DNA from: Favolaschia claudopus
Taxonomy: Eukaryota; Basidiomycota; Agaricomycetes; Agaricales; Mycenaceae
Assembly: GCA_037176885.1 (NCBI GenBank)
Contig: JAWWNJ010000015.1
Span: forward strand, 868,001 to 932,000
Direction: 5' to 3'
Length of the DNA: 64,000 bases
The notes under the pieces were generated by a model. That model made no database searches. It was not told the DNA's origin and saw only the letters and a program-made list of their open reading frames with translations. This document shows, piece after piece, positions 33,866-44,824 of the stretch. The first letter of the stretch is position 1. Each line of letters begins with the position of its first letter. The position numbers and the translations under genes were made by a program.

Positions 33866-35747
33866 CTAGCCAAAAATCCGCGCCCACATAAGATCCCAAG
33901 CGCGTTTCCGCTCCGCTTGTGCCGTCCCTCCACCAAGAACGCTTTTGTTTTCGATTGCTCGGCGGCTCAGGTAGGGCATTACCTAAAGCTGTTACGTAAG
34001 CAAATTGAGGGCCGGGGAAATGGATGGAAAAAATCTGACCTCGGAGAGGGCACCGTAGGGAACGTATCTGCGGAGTGGGTTAGTAGGAGGGGGTGAGGGT
34101 ATAGGAGGTGAAAACAAACTTGATGACCATGGGCGTGCTAGACTCCATCCGGTCTGCGAGGTATTGCGTTAGGTCGTCGCACATTCCTATCAGCAAGCAC
34201 CATGTAAGCAAAGCCTTGGGATGAGAAAGCAAGTAAAGCAGACCATAAAGCTGCCCGAAAGTAACCCTCTCCCCCACCCGTTCCGGCACACTCAGCTTTT
34301 TCCCGTCGGACGTTCTTACCGCCAGCCCCCTCTCCTCCAACCCCGCCAAAATCTGCCTACAACTCGTCCAATTATGCGTGCCGAAGAGAATCCCGATACT
34401 TTGTGGGCGTCGGCTTTTAGCGTCAGCCGCAGCGGCATCCAGGAGCAGCGCCGCACATGCGTCGTACGTCGCGTCCGTTTCCGCCTTCTCCGCCCATACA
34501 GGGGGGAGGACGTCCGGCGAGATCGACAACATCGGTTTCCCTTCGGATGCAGCAGTGGGATGCGCGGCCATCTCATGAGTATGATACGCCCCCCGCACGA
34601 GCTTCACCCCCAGCGCGAACCCGTGTTTCCGCGCATCCCGCAAGGCATGCACCAGATGCTCCGGGGTGCGGCGTAGATACGCTTGGAAGGTCGCGTATAC
34701 CAGAGGCTGTTGGGTGCCCGAGGCGAGAGCGTTAAAGCGCCGCATGAGGGCGAGGGCGTAGGCGTCGACTGCGGGTTGGTACCAGGAGTATTCGGCGTCG
34801 ACGATGATGCGAACGCCGCGGGCAGCGGCGTGGGTGCAGATGCGGTTGAGGGAAGTGTGCAGGTCGCGGAGGGTTGCGATGTCGGTTGGGGTGAGGGGGG
34901 AGGGTGATGAGGTGGGTTTGGGTGGATAGAGGACGTCGAGGTCGGAGGGGGTGGGGTTCCCCGGGAAGGCGACTGGTGATGGGGGTCGTGTGGAGAGGAT
35001 GTGGGAGGAGAGGCGGATGAGGGCGCTTGCGTCGGGGACGAGGGCGGTGAGCTTGACGGCGACCCATGTTCGACGCCCGGTCTGTTTAGCGTCTAGGGCA
35101 TCTTCAAAGTTGGCAGCGACGTCGATACAGTGTACCATCTCGTCGACGATCGCCTTGTAGGGACTATGTTCGGATGAGGCAGCCGTAGACGCGGCCATGG
35201 CCTCCGCTTCATCGACCTCGACCGAGTACGCAAACAGCGTACCGGTATTGGCGGACCGCAGCCGCTGAAGCAGCGGCAGGGTCTCAGTAGCAGAGTCCCC
35301 TCCGACAAACTGATGAATAGGATTAGAACAGATAGCACTGAGATCGAAGAAGATTAGGCGTGCCTGGTCGAAGAATGTTACTCGTACGATAGCCTCAGTG
35401 ATCCATTTGATACCGGGGATACTGGAGAACGTCTGTAAAATCCAAGGGGCGCTATCGACCAAGACTGGAATCGAGCACATCGAGTACACGATGTATGCCC
35501 GCACGAGGGTACCGAAAGGGCTCCGAGTAGCGTCGGGATCGTTCTTAGCTCTTGGATTTGTAACAACAGCTGCTGAATCTGCGTGAATCTTCGATGCCCA
35601 CAGTGTACCGAGACCTAGAGCAACTCCTCCAGAAACCAGAGCTAGATTTCTTCGTGCAAGTCGAGGTGGTGTGCTTGATGCATGGCGGACACCGCGCAAC
35701 GAGGAGACTCGAGTTCCAGTGAATGCGCTGCGTGTAAGCCTGAGCAT
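33866..35747 (-). CDS. PUT1: Proline dehydrogenase (proline oxidase), mitochondrial
   Basis: Five exons: 35364-35747, 34244-35309, 34120-34186, 34040-34067 and 33866-33982. They join in phase to 553 residues. The N-terminus is basic and hydroxylated (MLRLTRSAFTGTRVSSLRGV), fitting a mitochondrial presequence, followed by a hydrophobic segment. Family blocks include FVGGDSATETLPLL, LFAYSVEVDE, KLVRGAYHTHE, FGTHNW, GQLYGMCDDLTQYLA, KYVPYG and PYLSRRAIENKSVLGGG. The enzyme oxidises proline to pyrroline-5-carboxylate with FAD at the inner membrane. The first intron (35310-35363) has a GC donor. Reading through it would insert 18 residues in frame between TFFDQ and FVGG, where the family has none. 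Confidence 0.92.
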
Positions 35748-36370
35748 TAAAACGAGGGAGAAGACGAGGCGGAGGGCAGGCGTTGCATTTCTCGCCGGAT
35801 CTTCGATAAAGCTTTAAATCTGGCGCGAGGCGGGCCTTCGGCAAACTTGATCCGCCCGACACCCAGCCGCGGCCAACGACCTTCGGCCGACGGTGTGATC
35901 GTCGTTGAAAGAAACAACTTTGGCTATGCAGGTATTGGGATGGATGCTGGACGGAGGCCTATTCGTTGAAAGGATACTTACACCAAAAAAGGTGGAGCTG
36001 GAGGATGGCGAGCGCACCAAAACCAGTACGCGGCATTACGATTTCTTGGGTGTTGGGAGAGGATACATGAGCGAAAGAGAAAGGAAGGATAGGTTGAGCA
36101 CCGAGTGGCCAAAAAAAGTTTCAGAGAGTAGACGGGTAGGAGGAGCGGATAGAGGGCGGACGCGACGAGGGCGTCTCCCTGCCGCCGTCTGAGGTAAAGG
36201 AAGGTTTGCAGTGAGTCACATCATGTGATCGGAGGTAACGCGGAACTGATGCGATTCTCCCTTCTCCTCAACCAAACCGAAGAAATACTTATTCTGAAGA
36301 TATGGAATTTGGAAACAACCATCGGGGATACAATTTTTGTTCCTACTTGGACGTTACTCCGCCATCCTCT
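35748..36370. other. Promoter region of proline dehydrogenase
   Basis: No gene is supported. Both neighbouring genes are on the minus strand, so this holds the proline dehydrogenase promoter and the 3' flank of the next gene. Confidence 0.4.
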
Positions 36371-36926
36371 CTAACGCCCGAATTCCGTGGTCACAGTGTA
36401 GCAGCTCGTGGGTCCGACTGAAGTCAGAAAATTAATTCGTGGGTCGACTCTGCAAGCATTGAGCAAGGCACTTACCCGGCTTGAATCTGCAAACAGTCCA
36501 TTAATGCACAACTCGCGACGGCGAGGAAGAGGAATACTTACGTTCCACACTGTCCGATGAGCCCTACACTGACATCGTCGATTTGCATCGTGAACGATGT
36601 CAAATTGACGCTGTTCTTCAGGAAACACGCTGGGCCGGGGGTTCTGATGGAGCCGTAGGGGTCCATCGCGTAGGCGACGCAGCCGTTGTCTGGAATTCAA
36701 AATAATCAGCTACAACCGAGCATGGACGATGAGACTCGGACGGACCAGCGCTGCAGGTGCGCATGCACGCTAGCTCGGTGATGTTGAAGATCGTCTCGAA
36801 GTTTCCGTTGTCCATGTCCCACCCGGGGTACACCGCGAAGGTGGCGCCTAGCTGAGGCGAGGGGGCGGCGCTGGATGAGACAGCGAAGGAGACGAGGGCA
36901 GCGAAGAGAGTCGAGATGGCGAGCAT
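36371..36926 (-). CDS. Small secreted cysteine-rich protein, PAN/Apple-like
   Basis: Four exons (36746-36926, 36542-36689, 36476-36486, 36371-36417) give 128 residues. The first about 20 residues form a signal peptide (MLAISTLFAALVSFAVSSSA, cleavage near SSAAP). The mature part holds cysteines spaced like a PAN/Apple module (ELACMRTCSA, DNGCVAYAMD, GPACFLKN, GQCGT, TSCYTV). PAN modules bind protein or carbohydrate. In fungi such small proteins are typical secreted effectors or wall-associated proteins, but no role is shown here. The third exon is only 11 nt. A weak AATAAAAG box lies about 60 nt upstream. Confidence 0.75.
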
Positions 36927-38440
36927 TGTGCAATTGGGTGGTTGGGAGCGAAGGATGCTGAGGCAAGTGCTTGCTCTGACCGTCTTTTATTCGTCTGCCT
37001 CTCCCCCAAACGTACTCATTACACGTTCAGTGGTGCGGAAGAGAACTTTTCTACGATTCTGGTTCGGAGGCACAAGAAGGAGGTCAGTTTTACTTGCGCT
37101 CGGCACGCTTGAGGTCGGCGTTCTACGAGACCAAGCCCATTAAAGCTCGGTGAGAGGCAGGAAGTCCGGGTTTCCTCATATTTTGATGAATATTTACTCA
37201 TAGTATGCAGGGTCTGCTCGGTTGGAAGCCAACGGGATCCTCCGAATCATGGTCATCCGGATTCATTCCACGCATCATGGGTTGAATAGATCCCCACAAG
37301 AAGGCTGTCTATTAAACCGAAGAAGTTGAGAACACGGCGGCATTCAAGTCGCCTGGACGGTGTTCTAACCTTGGGTTGCACGCGTCAAAGTTTTAGCTGT
37401 AATCGAAGGTGGTAGAAAATTCATGGCGGACTAGTTCACGCGTGAGTCGAATTATCCGAAGCAAGAAATCGACTCATTTCACTTCGCCGGCTTCATTTTC
37501 AGCCTTCGAACCCTGAGAAGTTTCAATCCAACGTGGTTCAATATGGTTCTTCGAATTCGACTCGATGATTAATTAGGGTAGCGGCAATGAGATGAGAACT
37601 GCAGAACGGCCAAATGTGCAAAGCGAATCAAGCGGGCCAATACTACAGTAACTGTAGCAAATTAGTCTGTCTCTGTTAGATTCCGGTGTATGCCGAAAGA
37701 AATGAACCGTAAGAAGTTCGAGCTGCCAGATTGATATTATTTATCTTTCACTGTTTTCTAGAACTGACGGGGGGAGACAGCGTGAAGGGATTGGCATCGA
37801 TTCTAACAAGAGACAATCTCTCAATTCTAATTTATAAGATAATGTGCATCCAGCGCGATTGAGACGAAACGAACCCGTTACTCAAACGAAAAAACCGGGG
37901 CGACGCAGTATAGGTTCAGACGAGACGTCATAGAGTTAAATCGAATGTTATCGTTTGAATTTCTGGAGTGACTACGTAGTAATCCAGCCACACTACACTA
38001 AGTATCTTGTTACTGCGAAGAAATCGAAGAGTAGTATATGTAAATCGTCATCAACCGTGAATAATTCGTTCGTGCGTGCAATAATCGTTCCGTTCGTCCT
38101 ACTCGTTCCTTCTACTAAGCAACCAGCCAACCCTCTGAAACCCGATTCGATGACGATGATGTAAGAAAAGATGATAACCCAAAAGCCACGAAGAGTGATT
38201 GCGACGAAGGATGATGATGAGGATATTGTTGTTGTTGTGGTGAAAATATGATGATGAGGATGTGGATGGGATGCGGGGTGTGGGTGTGAATACAGATGAA
38301 TGAGTCGAGGTGGCGATGTGAATTCGAAGGATCTGGATATCGTATTCGCCGTTGAGTAAAGACGGGGAGAGGAACGCGAACACAGTAAGAGACTCACGTT
38401 TTATCATGGGGGGTGTCGCGTTTGGGGCTGAGTTTCCGAC
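36927..38440. other. Gene-poor stretch with GAT-type microsatellite
   Basis: No gene is supported. A GATGATGATGAGG.TGTTGTTGTTG microsatellite-like tract is at 38190-38280. The rest is moderately AT-rich and frame-poor. Confidence 0.45.
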
Positions 38441-38623
38441 TCAGGCAATGATGCAGCTGCCGCTCGAACCCGACCCGCTATCCTCGTTTACGGGCGGGAG
38501 GTCCGTGTCTTCTCTGCAGACAACGCAGCTGCCGCTTGAGCCGGTGCTGCTATCGTCGTTGACGGGGGGGAGGACGATCTCCTCGGTTTTGGCGGTGGTG
38601 GAGAAGGTGGTGAAGGAGTCCAT
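38441..38623 (-). CDS. Putative mating pheromone precursor with duplicated module and CaaX tail
   Basis: One exon, 60 residues. The start MDSFTTFSTTA is of the type seen in basidiomycete lipopeptide pheromone precursors. The C-terminus CIIA* is a CaaX farnesylation signal. Two similar modules occur: LPPVNDDSSTGSSGSCVV then C, and LPPVNEDSGSGSSGSCIIA. The DNA repeats show that the second arose by duplication or the reverse. In known precursors the mature peptide is the last 10-15 residues, farnesylated on Cys and trimmed. By that rule it would begin near the ED/SGSG junction. Only the last copy has a terminal CaaX, so the inner one could not be prenylated without prior cleavage. A TATAAAAG box (38741-38748) lies 118 nt upstream. 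No Ste3-type receptor is visible in the window. Confidence 0.65.
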   Translation of the reverse strand: MDSFTTFSTTAKTEEIVLPPVNDDSSTGSSGSCVVCREDTDLPPVNEDSGSGSSGSCIIA

Positions 38624-38740
38624 GGATGATTGTGTGAGGAGGAGAATGGGTGAGGGTGAGGGTGGTGAAGATGAACGAAGAGGGTGAGGTAGCGCACAAG
38701 CTTGCGAGATGAGCTTGAAAGACGCGTCAACCTCTCCGTC

Positions 38741-38748
38741 CTTTTATA
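38741..38748 (-). promoter_or_regulatory. TATA box of the pheromone-like gene
   Basis: TATAAAAG on the minus strand, 118 nt before the ATG at 38623. Confidence 0.55.
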
Positions 38749-40029
38749 ATGTGGAGTCCCCGGAAGGGGTGGACATATCGGGATTTTGGTGCGCACTCTA
38801 GATGATTGATTTCGTCGTCTTGCTTGGGGGTGACAGAGTAGAGAACAATAGTCGGGATATTGACTTTTTCTTGTGAGACAAAAAGGATGGACGATCGGAG
38901 CGTTTTTGGTAGGTGCGCCCCAGGGAGGACAATAGAAAGATGGGGGTGATCTACGGAGAAGCATGCTACTGTTTTTGATGGGGGTTGATACCGCCAGATA
39001 CCGCCGCGGTACCGAGAAAGATTTTTTCCGGTGAATGAGGAAGTAACTTGGTTTTCTGGACTGCTGCGCGAAGCAACGTGCAGTAGTAAAAAATTACTAG
39101 CGACGGTTTGGCAAGAGTGCGTCCGCTGAATAGTACAAGCCGCAGCCTGGCAGTAGAAACGCAGTGGATACGAGTTACTTCGCGAGTTTCGAGGCACGAG
39201 CAGCATGGCGAATCCCCAATAAGGACGCTTTCACAAAGAACAATAAGGATTGATGATGGGTGACGAATGCAGAACGCGGAACAACTGGAAGACGTCGAGT
39301 CAGGGCCGCCCTCACCGTAGATACAATTTGCCAGTGTGAGATGCTCGGGTCGAAGAGTCATACAAGCTGTACTGAGCGGTCTGTACGCGCATTGTTGTGG
39401 AAGAAAAGCAAGTTGCATTCGGACTGTTCGGCCGATCATTTGTGTTTGATTTGTGCTTGGGCAGAAGGTTTGTCGGAAAATTGTAGCGAAAAATGGCCAA
39501 CACGAGGCAGACGCTCGTCATGGACCGAGTCAGCCTAGAGAGTTACTTCCTGCTAATTCCCAAGCTCAATTGTTATACAGAATTGCTTGTTGTGAAGTTT
39601 TTTTGTTGAACTGTGCCTGATCGATCGATCAAGCGAGTCGTAACTTCAGTTGGCGAGAGAATCCCACAGAAATAAGGTTCCCTGGTGGAAGACTAATATG
39701 ATTCATAGGAAGTACATTTTTTTTTCGCCATTGTTCACGGCGACGGAAAGGATTCCAACCAGTAAAATTTAAGTTAGTTGAGAAGTTCGATCGGCCGATG
39801 GAGGCCGAACTTGATCAAGATCACGAACATTTTTTGAAGTCGTCATCAAGTTTGACGTTGGGTTGGACGTCGTTCCCTCCAGCGTCAAGGCTCGTAAGGG
39901 CCTGTATACAATGTCGAGCCTGATGGAAGCAACGAACCTACTGTCAACCCACCCTCATCTTTGCCGACGCTGAACTACTATGGATTGTGCAAAACTCGTT
40001 GATTCAGACGCTTCAAGTTTTCTCAATCT
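38749..40029. other. Intergenic, no gene seen
   Basis: 1.3 kb upstream of the pheromone-like gene. No supported frame. It borders the dispersed-family locus B. Confidence 0.4.
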
Positions 40030-40500
40030 TCACTTTGCCAATTTGCTCTGAACCTCGATATTCGAGAATCGAGATGTTCTCCAATGAACGCAGCTTGTTC
40101 CAATCTGCACCCATTCGCTATTCACGGCTTCTAGCTTCTGTCGAGACAAGGTACGTACTCTGATGCCTTCCCCGGCCTGTGTTTTGTCTGACAGTACCGG
40201 GGTATGTTGATTATAGACTCGGAGCGTTCATTCAAGCCCATCCAGACTCATGGTTCCCATGAGCAGTACACATACAAAACGTGCTAGCGTTGGAACGAGC
40301 TTCTCCGATCCCGAATTGCCATACGACGTGGTCCGAGCGACAACACCACCTACATCTCTGCCTCTATCCCCAACCTCAGTCATTCGGTGGAAACAATCCC
40401 GGCTGCTCGTATCAACTGCACCGAGTCCTCTACCTGACATACCTGCTGAAATTACGTGGTACCCAGCCAAGCAATGGATTCCCAATTATGCAGAACACGA
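40030..40500 (+). repeat. Dispersed family locus B, upstream conserved block
   Basis: Matches the minus strand of 11600-11930 in order: GAACCTCGATATTCGAGA, CGAGACAAGGTAC, AGACTCGGAGCG, then ACACATACAAAACGTG/GTTGGAACGAG and CCATACGACGTGGTCCGA. An intron-like GTACGT...CTGACAG (40151-40193) corresponds to a related block in locus A. A 128-codon frame begins at 40250 (ASVGTSFSDPELPYDVVRAT), but whether it is translated is unknown. Confidence 0.5.
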
Positions 40501-40776
40501 CACATACATGGACTATAATCGGTCACCTCATCTCGTCTCCTTTGCTACCTCTACGTGTCCTCGACCTCTTCAGACATGCTGCACTCCTTGCCACAGTAAC
40601 GCCCTTGAAGCTCGCCATTTTCCAGGATGCGACTAGCTCGTCCTCCGATTCAAAGGAGCTGATGTTCGCGCCATCGCATTACTACCTGCATCTATGTTTC
40701 CTTCCGCTATTCTTTCGACACCGACCGACTCTCGCCGTTTCCTGCCGCATCATTTCTGAGAGGTCTCTGATCCGTC

Positions 40777-40785
40777 TATAAAAGG
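40777..40785 (+). promoter_or_regulatory. TATA box of the locus B protein gene
   Basis: TATAAAAGG, 51 nt before the ATG at 40836. The corresponding segment is missing from locus A. Confidence 0.6.
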
Positions 40786-40835
40786 CCAAACACAGAGGCC
40801 AAACAAATAGTCGCTCTTTGCCAAACACCACCCCA

Positions 40836-41612
40836 ATGCCCCGCTCCCAGATCACCAAAACCGCTCCCTCTGCCCTCGTCGCCTCCTCTCGCGGCTGCCC
40901 GATCAAGCGGCTGCTCACAGGAGGCGTCGACGATCACCCTGACAGCTCTCCTCCCGTGAGATACCATCCCATGCGCGCGGGGGTGTCCCGCTCCAAGCGC
41001 GCTCGACACGACGCGTCGTTCGTCATCCAGGACTTCGTCGCCGACTTGCTGGTGGCAGACCTCGGCCAGCTCACGGTGCAGCTGCTCACCCTCCAACCCG
41101 CCGGCGCGGATGCGGTCGAGTCAAACGCGCTCGTCACCCAGTTCGTCGACTTGAGTATCAATGCCAAGAAGCGTCGCCGCGACGAGTACGAAGAAGATAA
41201 CGCTCACGCGATCGTCGACCCGCGACCCCTCAAACGCGCGCGTACTACTCCTTCTCGCCCAGAGCGCATCCCGAATAGTTCCTACAAAGAGGCTAGACGT
41301 CGCGAGATGTCTCGTTCTCCTTCCCCGCCGCGTCCAATTGTCCTTCCCATGGCCAGCCTAGTCGTCGTTCCCGTCGTGATCATCGTCCCCACCGCCATCG
41401 CCGTCGCTCCCATCGCTCCTTCTGCGGCCGTTCTCGCCAACAGCACGAACACCGCCGGCCTCGTCGTGATTGACAAGTTTGAGGCCAACGAGATGCCCAG
41501 CGGCGGAGTGAAGAGGACTATCAAGAAGAAGAAGGCTAGCGGGCGGGAAAACGCGCCGTTCCCGCTTTCGACGAACAAGAACGGCGCGAAGAGGTCGCTT
41601 GGCCGGAAATGA
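40836..41612 (+). CDS. Basic protein of a dispersed lineage-specific family (locus B, intact)
   Basis: One exon, 258 residues, beginning MPRSQITKTAPSAL; the frame is open a little further upstream but only through a TTG. The protein is rich in K, R, S and P. It has nuclear-type basic clusters (SKRARHD, AKKRRRDEYEED, LKRARTT), an RS-like RSPSPPRP, and a hydrophobic valine/isoleucine/alanine stretch at about residues 170-205. Its C-terminus RENAPFPLSTNKNGAKRSLGRK (in two parts) is shared with the remnant at 11427-11684. No known domain is recognised. A TATA box and no internal stops suggest an expressed gene. Confidence 0.6.
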   Translation: MPRSQITKTAPSALVASSRGCPIKRLLTGGVDDHPDSSPPVRYHPMRAGVSRSKRARHDASFVIQDFVADLLVADLGQLTVQLLTLQPAGADAVESNALVTQFVDLSINAKKRRRDEYEEDNAHAIVDPRPLKRARTTPSRPERIPNSSYKEARRREMSRSPSPPRPIVLPMASLVVVPVVIIVPTAIAVAPIAPSAAVLANSTNTAGLVVIDKFEANEMPSGGVKRTIKKKKASGRENAPFPLSTNKNGAKRSLGRK

Positions 41613-44560
41613 ATTGTGGCTCTCAATATCAGGTTTGTCCCTCGCTTGGGCTTTATCATCGCTGAGCTGATGATCTGCCAGGATAAACGACATGCAAGAC
41701 TGGTTTTTCCATTTCTCCATATCTTCTCAATTCGTATGTCAGTTCCCCGCCGCGTTTCCCGTACCCACTAACCTATTTTCGATAGCTCGATCCTCCCCGT
41801 AATTTATGCGCTGCTTGATCTACACATCTCTGTACGCTTACCTCCACGTCTTGGCCTCGCTTGCTCATCTTCGCTGGCAGATCTCTGGCCGCAATGAGCC
41901 CCATTATAAGCCTGCTTGATCATAGTCTGTCTCTTCGTTCCTCTGCCTCCGCGTCACTAACGGTGTCCTCAGGAATTCCACACCACTATTGCTTGAGACC
42001 GGACCACAATTTCTATTGCTTAGACTGAGGTAAGACATCGCTTTGTGTATGTCTTTGGGCGCTCCGACTTACCGCTCGCATTTAGGATAATGATGATATG
42101 CTCGATATAAAGAATATTTGCTTAGGACTCGGCCTGCATAGACTCGGATATTGCTTAGATTCGGTTCGTCTTCGTCTTCGCTAATGTATGCCTGTTCCTG
42201 ACACGAGCGCAGGACATTACTTGCTTGATGTGGCTCCTGCTCCCGCCTCCCCAGCCCTCCTTCCTCGGTCCTCCCCTACCGTGGCTTGCTTTAGTCTCCT
42301 CGTGGCAAGTTTCTGCCGTCCTGTCCTTTCGCGGTCCTTGCTTGGTCTCGGTACATTCTTCGTATGTTCCGTTCTCTTTTATTGCTGTATCCTGTTGACC
42401 TCCTTTCTGTGCAGTACCCGCCTGTCATTCCCCCGCATCCTCAGCTGCACCGGCTCCTCGGTGGCGACACTCGTTTGCACTTCGGGCGACCTCGCCTTTC
42501 CGGTCTCTACTGCAGGTGCGTCCTCCGCCCTCTCGGTTCATCTTACGCTCTCGCTGATATACGATGCAGATTCAGACTATGCATTCGGTCCTTCCACCAG
42601 GACGCTCCCTGGCTCCAACTGCCCCCGTCAGTCCTGAATTTCGTTGGCGTTTCTGCTCGCCGTTGTGTCTCTACCAGCACATGGTTCTTGGTACGTCGTT
42701 TGTGTATCTTGCAGCGAGCACTGGCTGACTGGTATGTACAGATTCACTACGCTTTCCCTCCGTTGTACCATGACGCTCGTTCATGAGCCCCACATTCGTT
42801 TGAAACCACCGCCAATTGGCATCACGCTCCTTTAGCACCGCCCGTTGGCTTGACTCGTCTGTGCAGAGTCTTGCCGTCCTGTCTTTACATAAAGTCCGTC
42901 CGTCTTTCTTTCATACTTGCTGGGACTTCGATTGATCTCCGCCTACAGGTCCACTGTCAGACTATGTTGTCGCTCCTTCTCACCACACACACCGGTTACT
43001 ACCGACTGTTTGTACCAACGACGCTCGTTTACCATCGACACTCTCTCCAATGACGCTCCTTCCACTCCGACGCTCATTTGTCAACGCGCTATCGCCGCTC
43101 GACCTCACGCTCCTTCACCACGCTCTTTCATTACGAGATCCGCCCCGCTTGACTTGGGTCCGCCCTTGGCATTCCATGCCCTCCTGTCTTTACCGATGGT
43201 ATGTGCGTCGTTTCATAATGCGTGGGCTTTGTCTGATTGTTGCCTACAGATCCACATTCTACCATGTCGCTCGCTAACCACGCACATTTGCTATCACCGA
43301 CGCTCTTGGGCATCGACGCTCCCTTTCCGACGACGCTCCCTCACCAACGACGTTCTCTTTGCTCGCCTCGCCTTATGCTGCCTCCGCCCAACTCGCCTCC
43401 GGTCGTCCATTGTATGTCAGACTTGCTTGTATTGTTGTATGTCTTCTTTTGCTGTCTTCCTCCTTACTTGCTCAATGTTGTCTAGATGTTTCTCCTCCGC
43501 ATCTGTATTACCACTCGAGTCTCGCGCTCTCAATCTTTCGGCGACTGTAATCCCGGCCGCAGCACCGCACTGTATTCACCTCCGCCACTGTATCCTCATC
43601 GGTCAATCGTTCTGTATTGCAAACCGCCACGCACGCTTGTCTCATTCGCGCTCGTTATCTCTCTCGTCGTTTTGTTTTCCATTCACTCTTTCTCCTCCGC
43701 TTCTCGTTTTGCAAAGGTGTCTGCTCTGTCGGCTTCGATAATGTCTCGTCAATGGTACGCGCTGCTTGTCTTCGTCGGAATCGATCGCTTATATCTTACC
43801 CATAGCTTTCCCGTCCAGTTCCCGTCCTCGCCCACTCGCGCCTCTATCGCATGCTATTCCAATGCCATCGACCCTGCTGTGGTACCTTATCAACCTATCG
43901 ATTTTCCTTCTCTGTAGTCCCAATCCTTTTGACATACCACAACGTTTTCAATTGGCCGTGCCTCCCGCAACTCCCGCTTTGTGCTCTCGTACTATCCGGT
44001 CGCGCATCGTGTCACTTTCGTCTGGTGTCTCCTTCGCCAGCTCTGGTCGCGTTGTTTTCCTTCTATCGTTTTCTCGCTTTCGCCGCCGCCGCTCTGTGCT
44101 ATTCGATCGCGCATCGTGTCGCTCTCGTCTCATGGCTCCTTCGCCAGCTTTCGTCGTGTTGTTTTCCTTCTATTGCTTTCGCTTTCGCCGCGTCTTCTAG
44201 CTTTCGTCGATCCTCCTCGCACTTCTCGGCCCTCATCGAGCCCGGGCTTTGCTGCCGTCTCGCATGGTGTGTCCTGTTCTTCTCTCCGGCGCCTTCGCCC
44301 TCTGATATGATGTACGCAGCTGTCGTTGACCTTCAAGGCTCTCATCCCTTCATCCTGTCGTGGTGTCGTCCGCAAATGACTTATCCATAGCTATGAACAT
44401 CCTCTCCGTTGTTACTTGGCATACTTTGCTACATTCTCGGTACTTTGCTACACTACGGACGTATAACGCCTCGCGGCTTTCTTGCTCTGCTTGTATGATA
44501 CCATGATACATATTCGTATATAGGCTGTAGTATCATCGCATCGCTTCAGTTCTGTCGCCC
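41613..44560 (+). repeat. Dispersed family locus B, pyrimidine-rich downstream repeat region
   Basis: Nearly 3 kb in which the plus strand is strongly C/T-rich. Diverged units of about 300 bp recur (compare 42850-43010 with 43140-43290: CCGCCC.GCTTGACT, CCTGTCTTTAC, GCCTACAG.TCCAC). Words such as GACGCTCC recur. Blocks matching locus A keep intron-like ends, for example GTATGT...GTGCAG at 42363-42417 and GTAAGA...TTTAG at 42030-42085. Long open frames here follow from the lack of purine-rich stop codons and do not look like proteins. Confidence 0.55.
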
Positions 44561-44824
44561 TTCAGAAAGTCACAGACCGTTATGTCGACTTTTTTTTCGC
44601 CCTTGTGCCATGTCGTTTCCTTAACCGTGTACGCCAGCCAGCAATTCGGGTACTGTCAACGGCATGGATCACTCGACCCGCTCAAACACTGAATTTCGGA
44701 TGAAATTTAAAGCGACATATAGAGATCATTCCCAGAGGGAGGTAGATACACATTACGAAAAGTTATAAGGATACTGCTCGCTACAAATAAGATTATGACG
44801 CAGTGCTCTCCTGGTCAGTGTGCT

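Noticed and set aside
35310..35363. 18 extra residues in proline dehydrogenase
   Set aside because: The family has no insertion there, and a GC-AG intron fits exactly.
40818..40835. Upstream extension of the locus B protein to a TTG
   Set aside because: TTG is unlikely as the start when an ATG with a TATA box at the right distance follows at 40836.
42917..43741. 274-codon open frame on the plus strand
   Set aside because: It lies in the pyrimidine-rich repeat tail, where stops are rare. It has no domain, and adjacent frames are equally open.
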